From contig CAMVUB010000015.1 of assembly GCA_947170495.1 (NCBI GenBank), forward strand, positions 1 through 52,469: DNA of 52,469 nucleotides, written 5' to 3'. The position numbers and the translations under genes were made by a program. Below are positions 18,920 to 27,472 of the stretch, piece after piece. Position 1 is the stretch's first letter. Each line of letters starts with the position of its first letter. The notes beneath the pieces were generated by a model that was given only the letters and a program-made list of their open reading frames with translations, was not told the DNA's origin and searched no databases. Source of the stretch: an uncultured Prevotellaceae bacterium. Lineage in GTDB: Bacteria; Bacteroidota; Bacteroidia; Bacteroidales; Bacteroidaceae.

Positions 18920-21253
18920 ATGATGACAGCTAACAGTTCCCATACGGCCAATAAGGCCTATATGCCCAATAAGCCTAATACGCCCAATAAGGCCCATGAG
19001 CCCCATTGGCCCCATATCTCCCTTCTCATTTCACTTCTCATTGCCCTCTCCTCGTCTCCCGCTCTTGCCGACGAGGGTATGTGGCTCGTGGGGCATACGG
19101 ACCCCAAGGCGATGGCGGCAGCACGCAGCCTGGGCCTGCAGCTCACGGATGCCGAGCTGTACGGCGAGGATGGCACATCGCTCAAGGACTGCGTCGTGAA
19201 CTTCTCGGGCTATTGCTCGGGTGTCATCGTATCGGGCGACGGCCTGCTGTTCACCAACCACCACTGCGGCCTGCGCGCGATTCAGCAGCTCTCCACCCCG
19301 GAGGATGATATCTTGCAGAACGGTTTCGTGGCACGCTCGTATGCCGAGGAGCGTCCCGCCAAGGATATCTTCGTGCGCATCTGGCAACGCACCGAGGATG
19401 TCACGGCACAGGTGAACCACGAGCTGGACAGCATCTACGCCAGCAAGGGCAAGAAGCTGAAGCCACAGCAGAAGGCGGAGATCTACAACGACTACATTGG
19501 CGGGCTGTTGACGAGCATCGCCGCGCGTGCGGAAGTGCAAGCCGAGAAGGAAGGCCTCGCCGGCATCGCCTGCGACTGCAAGGCGTTCTACGGAGGCTCC
19601 GTGTATTATCTGAACTACTACCGCCAATATTCTGACATCCGTCTGGTCTTCACCGTGCCCAAGTCGTTGGGTAAGTTCGGCGGCGACACGGACAATTGGA
19701 TGTGGCCCCGCCAGACGGCGGACTTCAGCGTCTTCCGCATCTATGCCGACTCGCTCGGACAGCCCGCCGAGTACAGCGAGAGCAATGTGCCGCTGCACCC
19801 TAAGCGGTGGGCACGCGTAAGCCTGGACGGCTACACACAGGGCGACTACTGCATGACTATCGGCTACCCAGGTTCCACGAACCGCTACCTGAGCAGCTAC
19901 GGCATCGACGAGCGTGTGAATGTCTCGAACATCCCCGTCATACAGGTGCGTGGCGTGAAGCAGGAGGTGTGGAAGCGTTGGATGAACGCAGACCGCGCGG
20001 TCAACATCAAATATGCTTCAAAATACGCCAGTTCATCTAACTATTGGAAGAACTCCATAGGTATGAACGAGGCCGTGAAGCGGCTGGGCATCATCGACCA
20101 GAAGGAGAAGCGCGAGCAGGACATACGTCGCTGGTATAGCGCCGATAAACAGCTGAAGGAGCGCTTCGCCGCGATGTTCCCGACCCTGAAGAAAAACTAC
20201 CGACAGCGCCACGAGGCCCGCTATGCCCAGGGCTTCATGTCGGAGACCTTCCTGCGCGGCATCGAGATCCTCGGCATCGCCAATGCGGCCTATGCCTACT
20301 ACAATGCCGTGAACCGCGAGGCGCGTCAGAAGACGGATGAGGCCATCGCACAGCTCTATAAGGACTATGACCCACGTGTGGATGAGGAGGTGATGGCGGC
20401 GCTGCTGGAGAACTACGCCAAGCAGGTGAAGAGCAAGTACCTGCCTGCCTTCTACAAGGATATTCGCAAGAAATATCACGGTGACTACCGCAGCTTCGCT
20501 CATGACATTTTCCAGCAGTCGCAGCTGACCTCGCTGGAACAGTGGAACCGCATGAAGGTGAAGAAGAAGGCCACCGTCAATTTCTCGGACAAGGAGCTGG
20601 CCGACGTCCTCGCCACGGACTCCGTGTTGGACAAGGATGACTTTCTGAAAGACCCCGCCGAGAAGATGATGATAGATATCCTACGCATGAACAAGCAGAT
20701 GATTCGTAAGGTGACCGACGCCACCGGTCCCGTTATCCGCTACAACGAGGACCTGCTCACGCAGGCCGTGCTGGAGATGGAGCAGGACGCGCCACACTAC
20801 AGCGATGCCAACTTCACACAGCGCATGAGCTATGGCATCGTCAGCGACTACACGAATGCCGGCACCCACCACGACTATCTCACCACCATGCCTTCGCTCA
20901 TCGAGAAGATAGAGAAGGGGAGTGCGAACCCTGACTACCGCGTGCAGGCTGAGGTGCTGACGCTGCTGAAGAACGGCGACTATGGTCGCTATGCCGACGC
21001 CACCACGCACCAGCTGCCCCTCTGCTTCCTCACTACCAACGATATCACGGGCGGCAACAGCGGCAGCCCGATGTTCAATGGCCGCGGCGAGCTCATCGGC
21101 CTCGCCTTCGACGGCAACTGGGACGCCCTCAGCTCCGACATCTCCTTCGACAGCGCCCTGCAGCGCTGCATCGGCGTCGATATCCGCTTTGTCCTCTGGC
21201 TCATGGAGAAATGGGGAAATGCACAGCATCTGATCGATGAGATTAAGGATTAA
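18920..21253 (+). CDS. S46 family dipeptidyl-peptidase (DPP7/DPP11-like)
   Basis: 777 aa. S46 enzymes remove dipeptides from oligopeptides in the periplasm of asaccharolytic or peptide-using Bacteroidetes. The chymotrypsin-like triad is visible: His in 'TNHHCG' (113-117), Asp in the 'GGDTDNWMWPRQTADFSVF' block and Ser716 in 'GGNSGSPMF'. The P1 preference (hydrophobic or acidic) cannot be read safely. The N-terminus is odd: before the hydrophobic signal region 'HISLLISLLIALSSSPALA' there are about 35 residues (HTANKAYMPNKPNTPNKAH...) encoded by a degenerate 'cccaataaggcc' repeat (18951-19014). The true start may be a later Met in it. Confidence 0.92.
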   Translation: MMTANSSHTANKAYMPNKPNTPNKAHEPHWPHISLLISLLIALSSSPALADEGMWLVGHTDPKAMAAARSLGLQLTDAELYGEDGTSLKDCVVNFSGYCSGVIVSGDGLLFTNHHCGLRAIQQLSTPEDDILQNGFVARSYAEERPAKDIFVRIWQRTEDVTAQVNHELDSIYASKGKKLKPQQKAEIYNDYIGGLLTSIAARAEVQAEKEGLAGIACDCKAFYGGSVYYLNYYRQYSDIRLVFTVPKSLGKFGGDTDNWMWPRQTADFSVFRIYADSLGQPAEYSESNVPLHPKRWARVSLDGYTQGDYCMTIGYPGSTNRYLSSYGIDERVNVSNIPVIQVRGVKQEVWKRWMNADRAVNIKYASKYASSSNYWKNSIGMNEAVKRLGIIDQKEKREQDIRRWYSADKQLKERFAAMFPTLKKNYRQRHEARYAQGFMSETFLRGIEILGIANAAYAYYNAVNREARQKTDEAIAQLYKDYDPRVDEEVMAALLENYAKQVKSKYLPAFYKDIRKKYHGDYRSFAHDIFQQSQLTSLEQWNRMKVKKKATVNFSDKELADVLATDSVLDKDDFLKDPAEKMMIDILRMNKQMIRKVTDATGPVIRYNEDLLTQAVLEMEQDAPHYSDANFTQRMSYGIVSDYTNAGTHHDYLTTMPSLIEKIEKGSANPDYRVQAEVLTLLKNGDYGRYADATTHQLPLCFLTTNDITGGNSGSPMFNGRGELIGLAFDGNWDALSSDISFDSALQRCIGVDIRFVLWLMEKWGNAQHLIDEIKD
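18951..19014 (+). repeat. Degenerate 'cccaataaggcc' repeat within the S46 N-terminus
   Basis: Four imperfect units of 16-18 bp, read in frame as (M)PNKPNTPNKAHEPH. It looks like an intergenic repeat captured into the coding sequence upstream of the signal peptide. Confidence 0.65.
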
Positions 21254-21347
21254 GGATTAAAGATTAGAGATTAGAGATATTCATCAATCATCAATATTCA
21301 ACCATAAACCCTCAACCCTCAACCATAAACCCTCAACCATAAACCCC
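21254..21347 (+). repeat. Two simple repeats before the Nudix gene
   Basis: The (GGATTAA/AGATTAGAG) run ends at about 21278. 'aaccctcaaccctcaacc' and 'ataaaccctcaacc' units then run 21299-21345 up to ATG 21348. Confidence 0.75.
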
Positions 21348-21950
21348 ATGCATCCCCTTTCCCTCTTCCGTTTCTGTCCCAAGTGCGGCTCTGAGCGCTT
21401 CGTGCCGCACAACGGCAAGTCGAAGCACTGCGAGGCGTGCGGTTTTACCTACTATATCAACCCCGCCGCCGCCACCGTCGCCCTCATCGAAAGACCAGCC
21501 TCTGACCAATCGTCAAATGGTAAATTGTCAAATGGTCAAATAGAGTGGCTGTGTGTGCGTCGCGCCAAGGAGCCTGCCAAGGGCACCTTGGACTTGCCGG
21601 GTGGATTCTCGGACCTCTACGAAACCAGCGAGGAGGGCGTGATGCGCGAGGTGAAGGAGGAGACGGGCCTTGATGTCGCTGCCGTGGAGTTCCTGTTCTC
21701 CATCCCTAACCAGTATGTCTATTCGGGCTTCACGGTACACACGATGGACATGTTCTACCGCTGCCGCGTCAACAGCTGCGAAGGCGCCCGCGCTGCCGAC
21801 GATGCCGGCGAGCTCCTCTGGCTACGCCCCGAGGACATACACCCCGAGGACTTCGGACTCCTCAGCATCCGCAAAGGCATCACCCAACTGCTGCAACAAT
21901 ATACCAACACCCTCCAACCCCATGACGACGCACGAGAGTTTCTGGCATAA
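21348..21950 (+). CDS. Nudix hydrolase with N-terminal zinc ribbon
   Basis: 200 aa. A zinc ribbon (CPKCGSER...CEACGFTYY, about 9-34) precedes a Nudix domain with the box 'GGFSDLYETSEEGVMREV' continuing KEETGL (matches GX5EX7REUXEEXGU), so it hydrolyses a nucleoside-diphosphate-linked substrate; the N-terminal ribbon is as in NADH pyrophosphatase-like and ADP-ribose-type members. Residues of about 54-64 (SSNGKLSNGQI) are encoded by a 'tcaaatggtaaattgtcaaa' repeat inserted in frame between two strands of the domain. The end overlaps the DUF4492 gene by 29 nt. Confidence 0.88.
   Translation: MHPLSLFRFCPKCGSERFVPHNGKSKHCEACGFTYYINPAAATVALIERPASDQSSNGKLSNGQIEWLCVRRAKEPAKGTLDLPGGFSDLYETSEEGVMREVKEETGLDVAAVEFLFSIPNQYVYSGFTVHTMDMFYRCRVNSCEGARAADDAGELLWLRPEDIHPEDFGLLSIRKGITQLLQQYTNTLQPHDDAREFLA
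21507..21542 (+). repeat. In-frame 'gtcaaatggtaaattgtcaaa' repeat in the Nudix gene
   Basis: Same family as the pnp leader repeat (6651-6679), the dut promoter repeat and the cydB insert at 24786-24816. Read as SSNGKLSNGQI. Confidence 0.75.
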
Positions 21951-22182
21951 GGCGTTCCATCTCTACTACGATGGATTCCGCAACATGACGCTGGGGCGCA
22001 CGCTCTGGCTCATCATTGCCATCAAGCTGTTCGTCATCTTCCTCGTCCTGAAACTCTTCTTTTTTCCCGATTTCATCAGCCAACACGCCGAGAAAGGCCA
22101 TGAGTCCGACTTCGTAGCAGGAGAATTGGAGCAGAGGATGGAGCCCCCTGTAGTCCCCCAAGGGGGACAATCTGAGGATTGA
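21922..22182 (+). CDS. DUF4492 small membrane protein linked to cytochrome bd
   Basis: 86 aa, ATG 21922, overlapping the Nudix end by 29 nt. 'MTTHESFWHKAFHLYYDGFR' and 'NMTLGRTLWLIIAIKLFVIF' match DUF4492, a one-TM protein (about 26-50) encoded directly before cydA in Bacteroidetes; it may be a small subunit or assembly factor of the bd oxidase. The last residues (PPVVPQGGQSED) are encoded by the GTCCCCC-AA-GGGGGAC palindrome (22153-22168), so the C-terminus has absorbed a repeat. The gap to cydA is a 'cgtaataacg' repeat. Confidence 0.85.
   Translation: MTTHESFWHKAFHLYYDGFRNMTLGRTLWLIIAIKLFVIFLVLKLFFFPDFISQHAEKGHESDFVAGELEQRMEPPVVPQGGQSED
22153..22168. repeat. GTCCCCC-AA-GGGGGAC palindrome in the DUF4492 3' end
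   Basis: Same family as 278-292, 6594-6611 and 13774-13785; here it is coding (VPQGG). Confidence 0.65.
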
Positions 22183-22189
22183 AATAAAG

Positions 22190-22278
22190 AGTCGAAATAA
22201 CGTAATAACGAAATAACGTAATAACGTAATAACGAAGAAAACGAAAACCATAACAAAAACGAAAATAACGAAAAGCCT
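22190..22278 (+). repeat. CGTAATAACG-type repeat leader of cydA
   Basis: 'gtcgaaataacgtaataacg' and further copies run 22191-22239, then degenerate 'aaaacgaaaataacg' units to ATG 22279. A-rich and unstructured, it may serve ribosome loading. Confidence 0.75.
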
Positions 22279-23844
22279 ATGAACCTTCTAACCCTTGACC
22301 TCTCTGCCATCGACTGGGCACGCGCCCAGTTTGCGCTGACAGCCATCTACCACTGGCTCTTTGTCCCATTGACGCTGGGACTGGGACTCATCATGTCCAT
22401 CATGGAAACCAAGTACTACCGCACAGGCGATGCCTTCTGGCGCAAGACGACGCAGTTCTGGCAGCGTCTGTTCGGTATCAATTTCGCCATGGGTATTGCC
22501 ACAGGCATCATCCTGGAATTCGAGTTCGGCACGAACTGGTCGAACTACTCGTGGTTCGTGGGTGACATCTTCGGCGCGCCGCTGGCCATCGAGGGCATCG
22601 TGGCCTTCTTCATGGAGAGCACCTTCGTGGCCGTCATGTACTTCGGCTGGGAGAAGGTGTCGCGCAGCTTCCACCTCGCCTCCACATGGCTCACCTGGCT
22701 AGGCGCCACCATCTCAGCGTGGTGGATCCTCGTGGCCAACTCATGGATGCAATACCCTGTGGGCTGCGAGTTCAATCCCGATACGATGCGTAATGAGATG
22801 ACCTCCTTCGCCGACGTGGCCCTCTCGCCCTTCGCCATCGACAAGTTCTGCCACACGGCCATTTCATCGTGGATTGTGGGTGCCGTGTTCGTTGTGGCTG
22901 TCTCAGGCTGGTATCTCCTCAAGCGTCGCGAGGCCGAGCGCGAGATGGCGCTGAAGAGCATCCGCATCGCAGCCATCGTGGGACTCATCGCCAGCGTGCT
23001 GGCAGGTGCTACAGGCCATAAGTCGGCACAGACCGTTGCCGCCGTACAGCCCATGAAGCTGGCCGCGATGGAGGCGCTCTACGACGGCGGCACCGCTCAG
23101 GGCCTGAAGATTGTCGAGGGTATCGAGGTGCCCTACGCCCTCTCCTTCATGGCCACCAACGACTTCAACGGCTTCGTGCCCGGCATCAATGATATCTTAA
23201 AAGGCTACACGCGCGCGGACGGCACCGTCGAACCCAGCGCGCAGGAGAAGATGGAGCGCGGTCGCGCCGCCCTCGCCTCCCTCGCCGCCTACCGGAAGGC
23301 CAAAGCCGAAGGCGCCGATGACACAACTGTCAATTGTCAATTGTCCATTATCAATTCCAACATGCCCTATTTCGGCTATGGCTTTATCAAGGACGAGGCA
23401 GAGCTCGTGCCTCCTGTGGCCGTCAACTTCTGGGCCTTCCGCGTGATGGTTGGCTTCGGCGGTCTGTTCATCCTCTTCTTCGCCGTCATCCTGTTCTTCG
23501 ACTGGCGCAAAAAAAGACCCACCCCTAACCCCTCCCGTGAGGGAGGGGAACTCCTCCCCATTACGGGGGAGGTCGGGAGGGGGGCCTTCCCTGCCTGGCT
23601 CCTCTGGCTGTCAATAGCCCTCGTCCCCTGCGCCTACATCTGCTCCGAGAGCGGCTGGCTGGTGGCTGAGTTCGGCCGTCAGCCCTGGACCATTCAGGAC
23701 ATGCTGCCCGTGGGGGCCTCCGTCTCGGACATCGGCTCCAGTGCCGTCGCCACCACCTTCTGGCTCTTCCTCGCCCTCTTCACCACCATGTTGGCGGTAG
23801 AAATCAATATTATGCTCAAGCAAATCAAGAGGGGGACAGAATAA
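22279..23844 (+). CDS. cydA: Cytochrome bd ubiquinol oxidase subunit I
   Basis: 521 aa, inner membrane. With CydB it reduces O2 to water with quinol, a high-affinity oxidase used by anaerobes at trace oxygen. The start 'IDWARAQFALTAIYHWLFVP' carries the His of the first haem site; 'GHKSAQTVAAVQPMKLAAME' and 'GFGFFIKDEAELVPPVAVNF'-like blocks are typical, as is the C-terminal 'GWLVAEFGRQPWTIQDMLP'. Two inserts look repeat-derived: VNCQLSIINSN (23324-23358) in the soluble loop, and [20 protein letters not shown] (about 23515-23587) between the last two membrane helices. The frame is intact. Operon: Nudix-DUF4492-cydA-cydB-DPP IV. Confidence 0.95.
   Translation: MNLLTLDLSAIDWARAQFALTAIYHWLFVPLTLGLGLIMSIMETKYYRTGDAFWRKTTQFWQRLFGINFAMGIATGIILEFEFGTNWSNYSWFVGDIFGAPLAIEGIVAFFMESTFVAVMYFGWEKVSRSFHLASTWLTWLGATISAWWILVANSWMQYPVGCEFNPDTMRNEMTSFADVALSPFAIDKFCHTAISSWIVGAVFVVAVSGWYLLKRREAEREMALKSIRIAAIVGLIASVLAGATGHKSAQTVAAVQPMKLAAMEALYDGGTAQGLKIVEGIEVPYALSFMATNDFNGFVPGINDILKGYTRADGTVEPSAQEKMERGRAALASLAAYRKAKAEGADDTTVNCQLSIINSNMPYFGYGFIKDEAELVPPVAVNFWAFRVMVGFGGLFILFFAVILFFDWRKKRPTPNPSREGGELLPITGEVGRGAFPAWLLWLSIALVPCAYICSESGWLVAEFGRQPWTIQDMLPVGASVSDIGSSAVATTFWLFLALFTTMLAVEINIMLKQIKRGTE
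23324..23358 (+). repeat. In-frame 'tcaattgtcaattgtccatt' repeat in cydA
   Basis: Simple AT-rich repeat read as VNCQLSIINSN in the periplasmic-loop region. It resembles the leader repeats at 17474-17504 and 6651-6679. Confidence 0.65.
23515..23587 (+). repeat. GC-rich palindromic pair in cydA
   Basis: A left arm (AGACCCACCCCTAACCCC..., hairpin CCCCTCCC-gtga-GGGAGGGG at 23529-23548) abuts a diverged right arm (CCTCCCC...GGGGGAGGTCGGG). Together they add about 24 codons in frame. Confidence 0.8.
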
Positions 23845-23898
23845 TCATCGTAATAACGACATAACGTTATAACGTAATAACGAAAAATTCAAATAACT
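23845..23898 (+). repeat. CGTAATAACG-type repeat leader of cydB
   Basis: 'cgtaataacgacataacg' and 'ttataacgtaataacg' fill the gap up to ATG 23899. Confidence 0.75.
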
Positions 23899-25095
23899 AT
23901 GAGTTACGAATTTCTCCAGCACTACTGGTGCTTCGTTGTCGCACTGCTCGGTGCCATCCTCGTGTTCCTGCTCTTCGTGCAGGGCGCCAACTCCGTAGCT
24001 GGCAGCCTCGGCTACACGGAGCAGGGCCGCCGCCTCATCTATAACTCCACCGGCCGCAAGTGGGAGTTCACGTTCACCACCCTCGTCACCTTCGGCGGCG
24101 CCTTCTTCGCCTCCTATCCACTGTTCTACAGCACCAGCTTTGGCGGTGCCTACTGGCTGTGGATGCTCATCCTGTTCACCTTCGTCCTTCAGGCCGTGAG
24201 CTACGAGTTCCAGAACAAGCTCGGCAACTTCCTCGGCCCCAAGACGTTCCAGTTCTTCCTCACCCTCAACGGCATCCTCGGCCCGCTGCTCCTCGGCGGT
24301 GCCGTCGCCACCTTCTTCGAAGGTTCCAACTTCATCGTCGAGAAAGGCAACCTTATAGGTCTCCCCTCCCTCACGGGAGGGGTCGGGGGTGGGTCTCTCG
24401 TCATAAGCCATTGGGCCAACGCCTCCCACGGTCTCGACGCCCTCCTCAACCCGTGGGTGCTGGTGCTGGGCTTTGCCGTTGTCTTCCTGGCACGCACGCT
24501 GGGCATCCTCTACATCATGAACAATGTCGATGACGAGGACATCCGCAGCCGCGGCAGTGTGCGCCTCATCGGTGCCGCCGTGCCCTTCGTCATCCTCTTC
24601 GTCGCCTATCTCGTGCACCTGCTGCTGAAGGACGGCTACGCCTACGACCCCGCCACGGGTGTCATCTTCATGGAGCCCTACAAGTACCTGCACAACCTGC
24701 TCGACATGTGGTACCTCCTCGTCATCCTCCTCATCGGCGTCCTCCTCGTCCTCTATGGTATTTATAGCGGAATTCGCGGAAAATCCGTAAATTGTAAATC
24801 GTCAAATTGTCAAATCCGGGCGATTTGGCCTGCCGGCATCGGCACTGTGCTCACCGTCCTCGCCCTGCTGCTTTGCTCCGCCTGGAACAATACCGCCTAC
24901 TATCCCTCCACCGCCGACCTGCAGTCGTCGCTCACCATGCAGAACTCCTGTAGCAGCGAGTTCACCCTGCGCACGATGTTCTATGTCTCGCTCCTCGTGC
25001 CCTTCGTCCTCGCCTACATCATCTATGCCTGGCGCGCCATCGACCGCAAGAAGCTCACCCGCGAAGAACTCGAATCCAGCTCACACACCTATTAA
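23899..25095 (+). CDS. cydB: Cytochrome bd ubiquinol oxidase subunit II
   Basis: 398 aa, about eight to nine membrane helices. It pairs with CydA. 'VLLFVQGANSV', 'YEFQNKLGNFLGPKTFQFFL' and the C-terminal 'LTMQNSCSSEFTLRTMFYVS' match Bacteroidales CydB. Two inserts: [14 protein letters not shown], encoded by a single right arm of the GC-rich palindrome (24358-24397), and YSGIRGKSVNCKSSNCQIR (24763-24818), encoded by an 'aattcgcgga...aattgtcaaa' repeat. Both lie in loops between helices. The gene follows cydA after a 54-nt repeat leader; the DPP IV gene follows 10 nt downstream. Confidence 0.95.
   Translation: MSYEFLQHYWCFVVALLGAILVFLLFVQGANSVAGSLGYTEQGRRLIYNSTGRKWEFTFTTLVTFGGAFFASYPLFYSTSFGGAYWLWMLILFTFVLQAVSYEFQNKLGNFLGPKTFQFFLTLNGILGPLLLGGAVATFFEGSNFIVEKGNLIGLPSLTGGVGGGSLVISHWANASHGLDALLNPWVLVLGFAVVFLARTLGILYIMNNVDDEDIRSRGSVRLIGAAVPFVILFVAYLVHLLLKDGYAYDPATGVIFMEPYKYLHNLLDMWYLLVILLIGVLLVLYGIYSGIRGKSVNCKSSNCQIRAIWPAGIGTVLTVLALLLCSAWNNTAYYPSTADLQSSLTMQNSCSSEFTLRTMFYVSLLVPFVLAYIIYAWRAIDRKKLTREELESSSHTY
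24358..24397 (+). repeat. GC-rich palindromic repeat (right arm) in cydB
   Basis: Hairpin CCCCTCCC-tcac-GGGAGGGG (24363-24382) followed by TCGGGGGTGGGTCT. Read in frame as [12 protein letters not shown], the same peptide as in SufS. Confidence 0.85.
24763..24818 (+). repeat. In-frame compound repeat in cydB
   Basis: 'agcggaattcgcggaaaa' plus 'aaatcgtcaaattgtcaaat', each resembling intergenic repeats (5729-5765; 6651-6679). Confidence 0.7.
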
Positions 25096-25105
25096 CAACC
25101 ACTTT

Positions 25106-27388
25106 ATGAAACGCATACAAAACTTGGCGGTCGCACTGCTGGCCGCGCTGACAACAATGGCACAAACTGCAACTCCTGTGGTGTCGCAAGCCACCACGAA
25201 GAAGAGCTTCACGCTCGATGACCTCCTGCCGGGCGGTTCCACCTTCTGGAACCTCCAACCCAAGTATATGTTCACCACCTGGTGGGGCGAAAAAGCCATA
25301 GAACTGACGGTGGACGAGGCGAAAGCCATGGAGAGTTTAAAGTTTAAAGTTGAAAGTTTAAAGTTGTTCACGGCAGATGATTTGAACGGCATTCTGGGCG
25401 AGAAGGTAGTGCGGGCGTGCACGAACCTCACGTTCCCCTATGCCGACCAGCCCATGGTGAAGGTGCAGACACCCAAGGAGATCATCCTCCTCGACTTCGA
25501 GAAGAAGGAGGTCGTGTGGCGAGGTCCTATTCAGGAAGGTGCCACGGAACTGGTGTGGAACAAGGAGAGCCGCGCGATGGCCTACTGCATCGGCCCGAAT
25601 GTCTTCGTGCAGACGGCCGACGGGCAGCGCACGCAGCTCACGACCGACGGCTCCGATGACATCGTCTATGGCCACAGCGTCAGCCGCGATGAATTCGGCA
25701 TTTCCAGCGGCCTCTTCTGGAGCCCCGACGGCCAGCGCCTGGCGTTCTACAAGAAGGACCAGAGCCGTATCCCCAGCTACCCACAGGTGGATATCACCCA
25801 GCGCATCGCCGCCACCTATGTCGATAAATACCCGATGGCGGGCGAGGAGTCTGAGGATGTCAGCGTGGCCGTCTTCGACGTGCCCACGGGCAAGACCGTG
25901 TGGCTGCAGAACCCGAAGCCCAAGACCGACTACATGACGAACCTCTCGTGGGCCCCCGACGGCAAGAAGCTGTATGTCTTCGAGCTCAATCGCGACCAGG
26001 ACTTCATGCAGCTCTTCGCCTATGACGCCGCCACAGGTGTAAAGGATGTGGAGCCCCTCATCGAGGAGAAGCACCCGAAGTATGTGGAGCCCCTGCACAC
26101 CCTGACGTTCCTGCCGTGGGATGCCACGAAGGCCGTGATGCAGAGCAGCCGCGACAACTGGAACCACCTCTATCTCCTCAACCTCCGCAAGAAGACATAC
26201 CCCGAATGGCGTGAGGCAGCAGGCGGCGGCACCACCTGCGACCACATCGCCGTGACGCTGCTGACACCCGGCGACTTCACCGTGCGTGACTTCCTGGGCT
26301 TCAACCAAAAGGAGAAAACAGCCCTTTTCATCGGCAATGTCACCCATCCCCTGCACCACACGATTCACAAGGTGGAGATTAAAGATAAAGGATTAAAGAT
26401 TAAAGATAGCCAGGCGCTGCCAACCCTCCTTTCAGCGGGTGAGGGGGTGCATAGCGCCACACTGAGTGCCACCGGCGCACAGCTCATTGACACCTATTCG
26501 TCACCCACGGTAACCCGTCGCGTGGAACTCACGGACACCAAGAGCGGCAAGAGTGTGAACCTCCTCACGGCTGAAGACCCGTGGAAGGACTACAACGTAC
26601 CTGAGATTACCGGCGGCAGCATCAAGGCCGCCGATGGCGTCACCGACCTCTACTACCGCCTCATCAAACCCGTCGATTTCGACCCCACGAAGAAATATCC
26701 CACCGTCGTCTATGTCTATGGCGGTCCCCATGCCCACAACGTGCAGGCCTCGCGCGGCTACTACTTCCGTGGCTGGGAGATCTACATGGCGCAGAAGGGC
26801 TATGTCATCTTCGTTCTCGACAACAGAGGCTCGCAGTACCGCGGCCAGCAGTTTGAGCAAACCACCTTCCGCCACCTGGGCGAGGAGGAGATGAAGGACC
26901 AGCTCTGCGGCGTGGAGTTCCTGAAGAGCCTGCCCTACGTGGATGCAGACCGCATGGGCATCCACGGCTGGAGCTTCGGCGGCTTCATGACCACGAACCT
27001 GATGTGCACCTATCCCGATGTCTTCAAGGTCGGCGTCGCCGGTGGTCCCGTGGTGGATTGGAAGTACTATGAGGTGATGTATGGCGAGCGTTATATGGAC
27101 ACCCCGCAGCAGAACCCCGAAGGCTATGCCGCCTGCAGCCTCCTGCCCAAGGCCAAGAACCTGAAGGGTCGCCTGCAGATCATCCTGGGCTACAACGACC
27201 CCACCTGTGTACCGCAGCACACCCTCTCCTTCATCCGCGCCAGCATCGATGCCGGCACGCAGCCCGACCTCTTCCTCTACCCGGGCGACGGCCATAACAT
27301 GTTCGGCACCGACCAGGTGCATCTCCACGAACGCATCACCCGCTACTTCGAAGACTACCTGAAACAAAAATCTGTGGGTGAGCGATAA
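25106..27388 (+). CDS. S9 family dipeptidyl-peptidase IV-like serine peptidase
   Basis: 760 aa, ATG 25106, 10 nt after cydB. Signal peptide about 1-19 (MKRIQNLAVALLAALTTMAQ), so periplasmic. The beta-propeller fills about 60-500 and the alpha/beta-hydrolase the rest, with the triad Ser623 (GWSFGGFM), Asp698 (GYNDPTC) and His730 (GDGHNMFG). It likely trims X-Pro/X-Ala dipeptides and would complement the S46 peptidase. Two inserts are repeat-derived: ESLKFKVESLKLF (25333-25366) and EIKDKGLKIKDS plus LPTLLSAGEGV (26376-26450). Both sit on the propeller side, away from the catalytic residues. Confidence 0.93.
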   Translation: MKRIQNLAVALLAALTTMAQTATPVVSQATTKKSFTLDDLLPGGSTFWNLQPKYMFTTWWGEKAIELTVDEAKAMESLKFKVESLKLFTADDLNGILGEKVVRACTNLTFPYADQPMVKVQTPKEIILLDFEKKEVVWRGPIQEGATELVWNKESRAMAYCIGPNVFVQTADGQRTQLTTDGSDDIVYGHSVSRDEFGISSGLFWSPDGQRLAFYKKDQSRIPSYPQVDITQRIAATYVDKYPMAGEESEDVSVAVFDVPTGKTVWLQNPKPKTDYMTNLSWAPDGKKLYVFELNRDQDFMQLFAYDAATGVKDVEPLIEEKHPKYVEPLHTLTFLPWDATKAVMQSSRDNWNHLYLLNLRKKTYPEWREAAGGGTTCDHIAVTLLTPGDFTVRDFLGFNQKEKTALFIGNVTHPLHHTIHKVEIKDKGLKIKDSQALPTLLSAGEGVHSATLSATGAQLIDTYSSPTVTRRVELTDTKSGKSVNLLTAEDPWKDYNVPEITGGSIKAADGVTDLYYRLIKPVDFDPTKKYPTVVYVYGGPHAHNVQASRGYYFRGWEIYMAQKGYVIFVLDNRGSQYRGQQFEQTTFRHLGEEEMKDQLCGVEFLKSLPYVDADRMGIHGWSFGGFMTTNLMCTYPDVFKVGVAGGPVVDWKYYEVMYGERYMDTPQQNPEGYAACSLLPKAKNLKGRLQIILGYNDPTCVPQHTLSFIRASIDAGTQPDLFLYPGDGHNMFGTDQVHLHERITRYFEDYLKQKSVGER
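25333..25366 (+). repeat. In-frame 'gtttaaagttgaaagtttaa' repeat in the DPP IV gene
   Basis: Same family as the repeat in the mutS promoter (34303-34332). Confidence 0.75.
26376..26450 (+). repeat. In-frame 'gattaaagataaaggattaa' repeat plus GC repeat in the DPP IV gene
   Basis: The 7-mer family that fills 18869-18919 is read here as EIKDKGLKIKD, followed after 12 nt by 'ctcctttcagcgggtgag', a degenerate GC arm. Confidence 0.7.
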
Positions 27389-27403
27389 AGAAATGCGAAA
27401 AAC

Positions 27404-27435
27404 CTTGCACAGCACAACAAAAAGCCCTACCTTTG
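27404..27435 (+). promoter_or_regulatory. Promoter of the 62-aa mini-gene: CTTG-N20-TACCTTTG
   Basis: -33 CTTG at 27404-27407, -7 TACCTTTG at 27428-27435, leader 37 nt. It closely resembles the promoter and leader of the 1415-aa secreted protein. Confidence 0.75.
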
Positions 27436-27472
27436 CACGAAGATTTTAGGATAATCCGACAACAATCTTATA

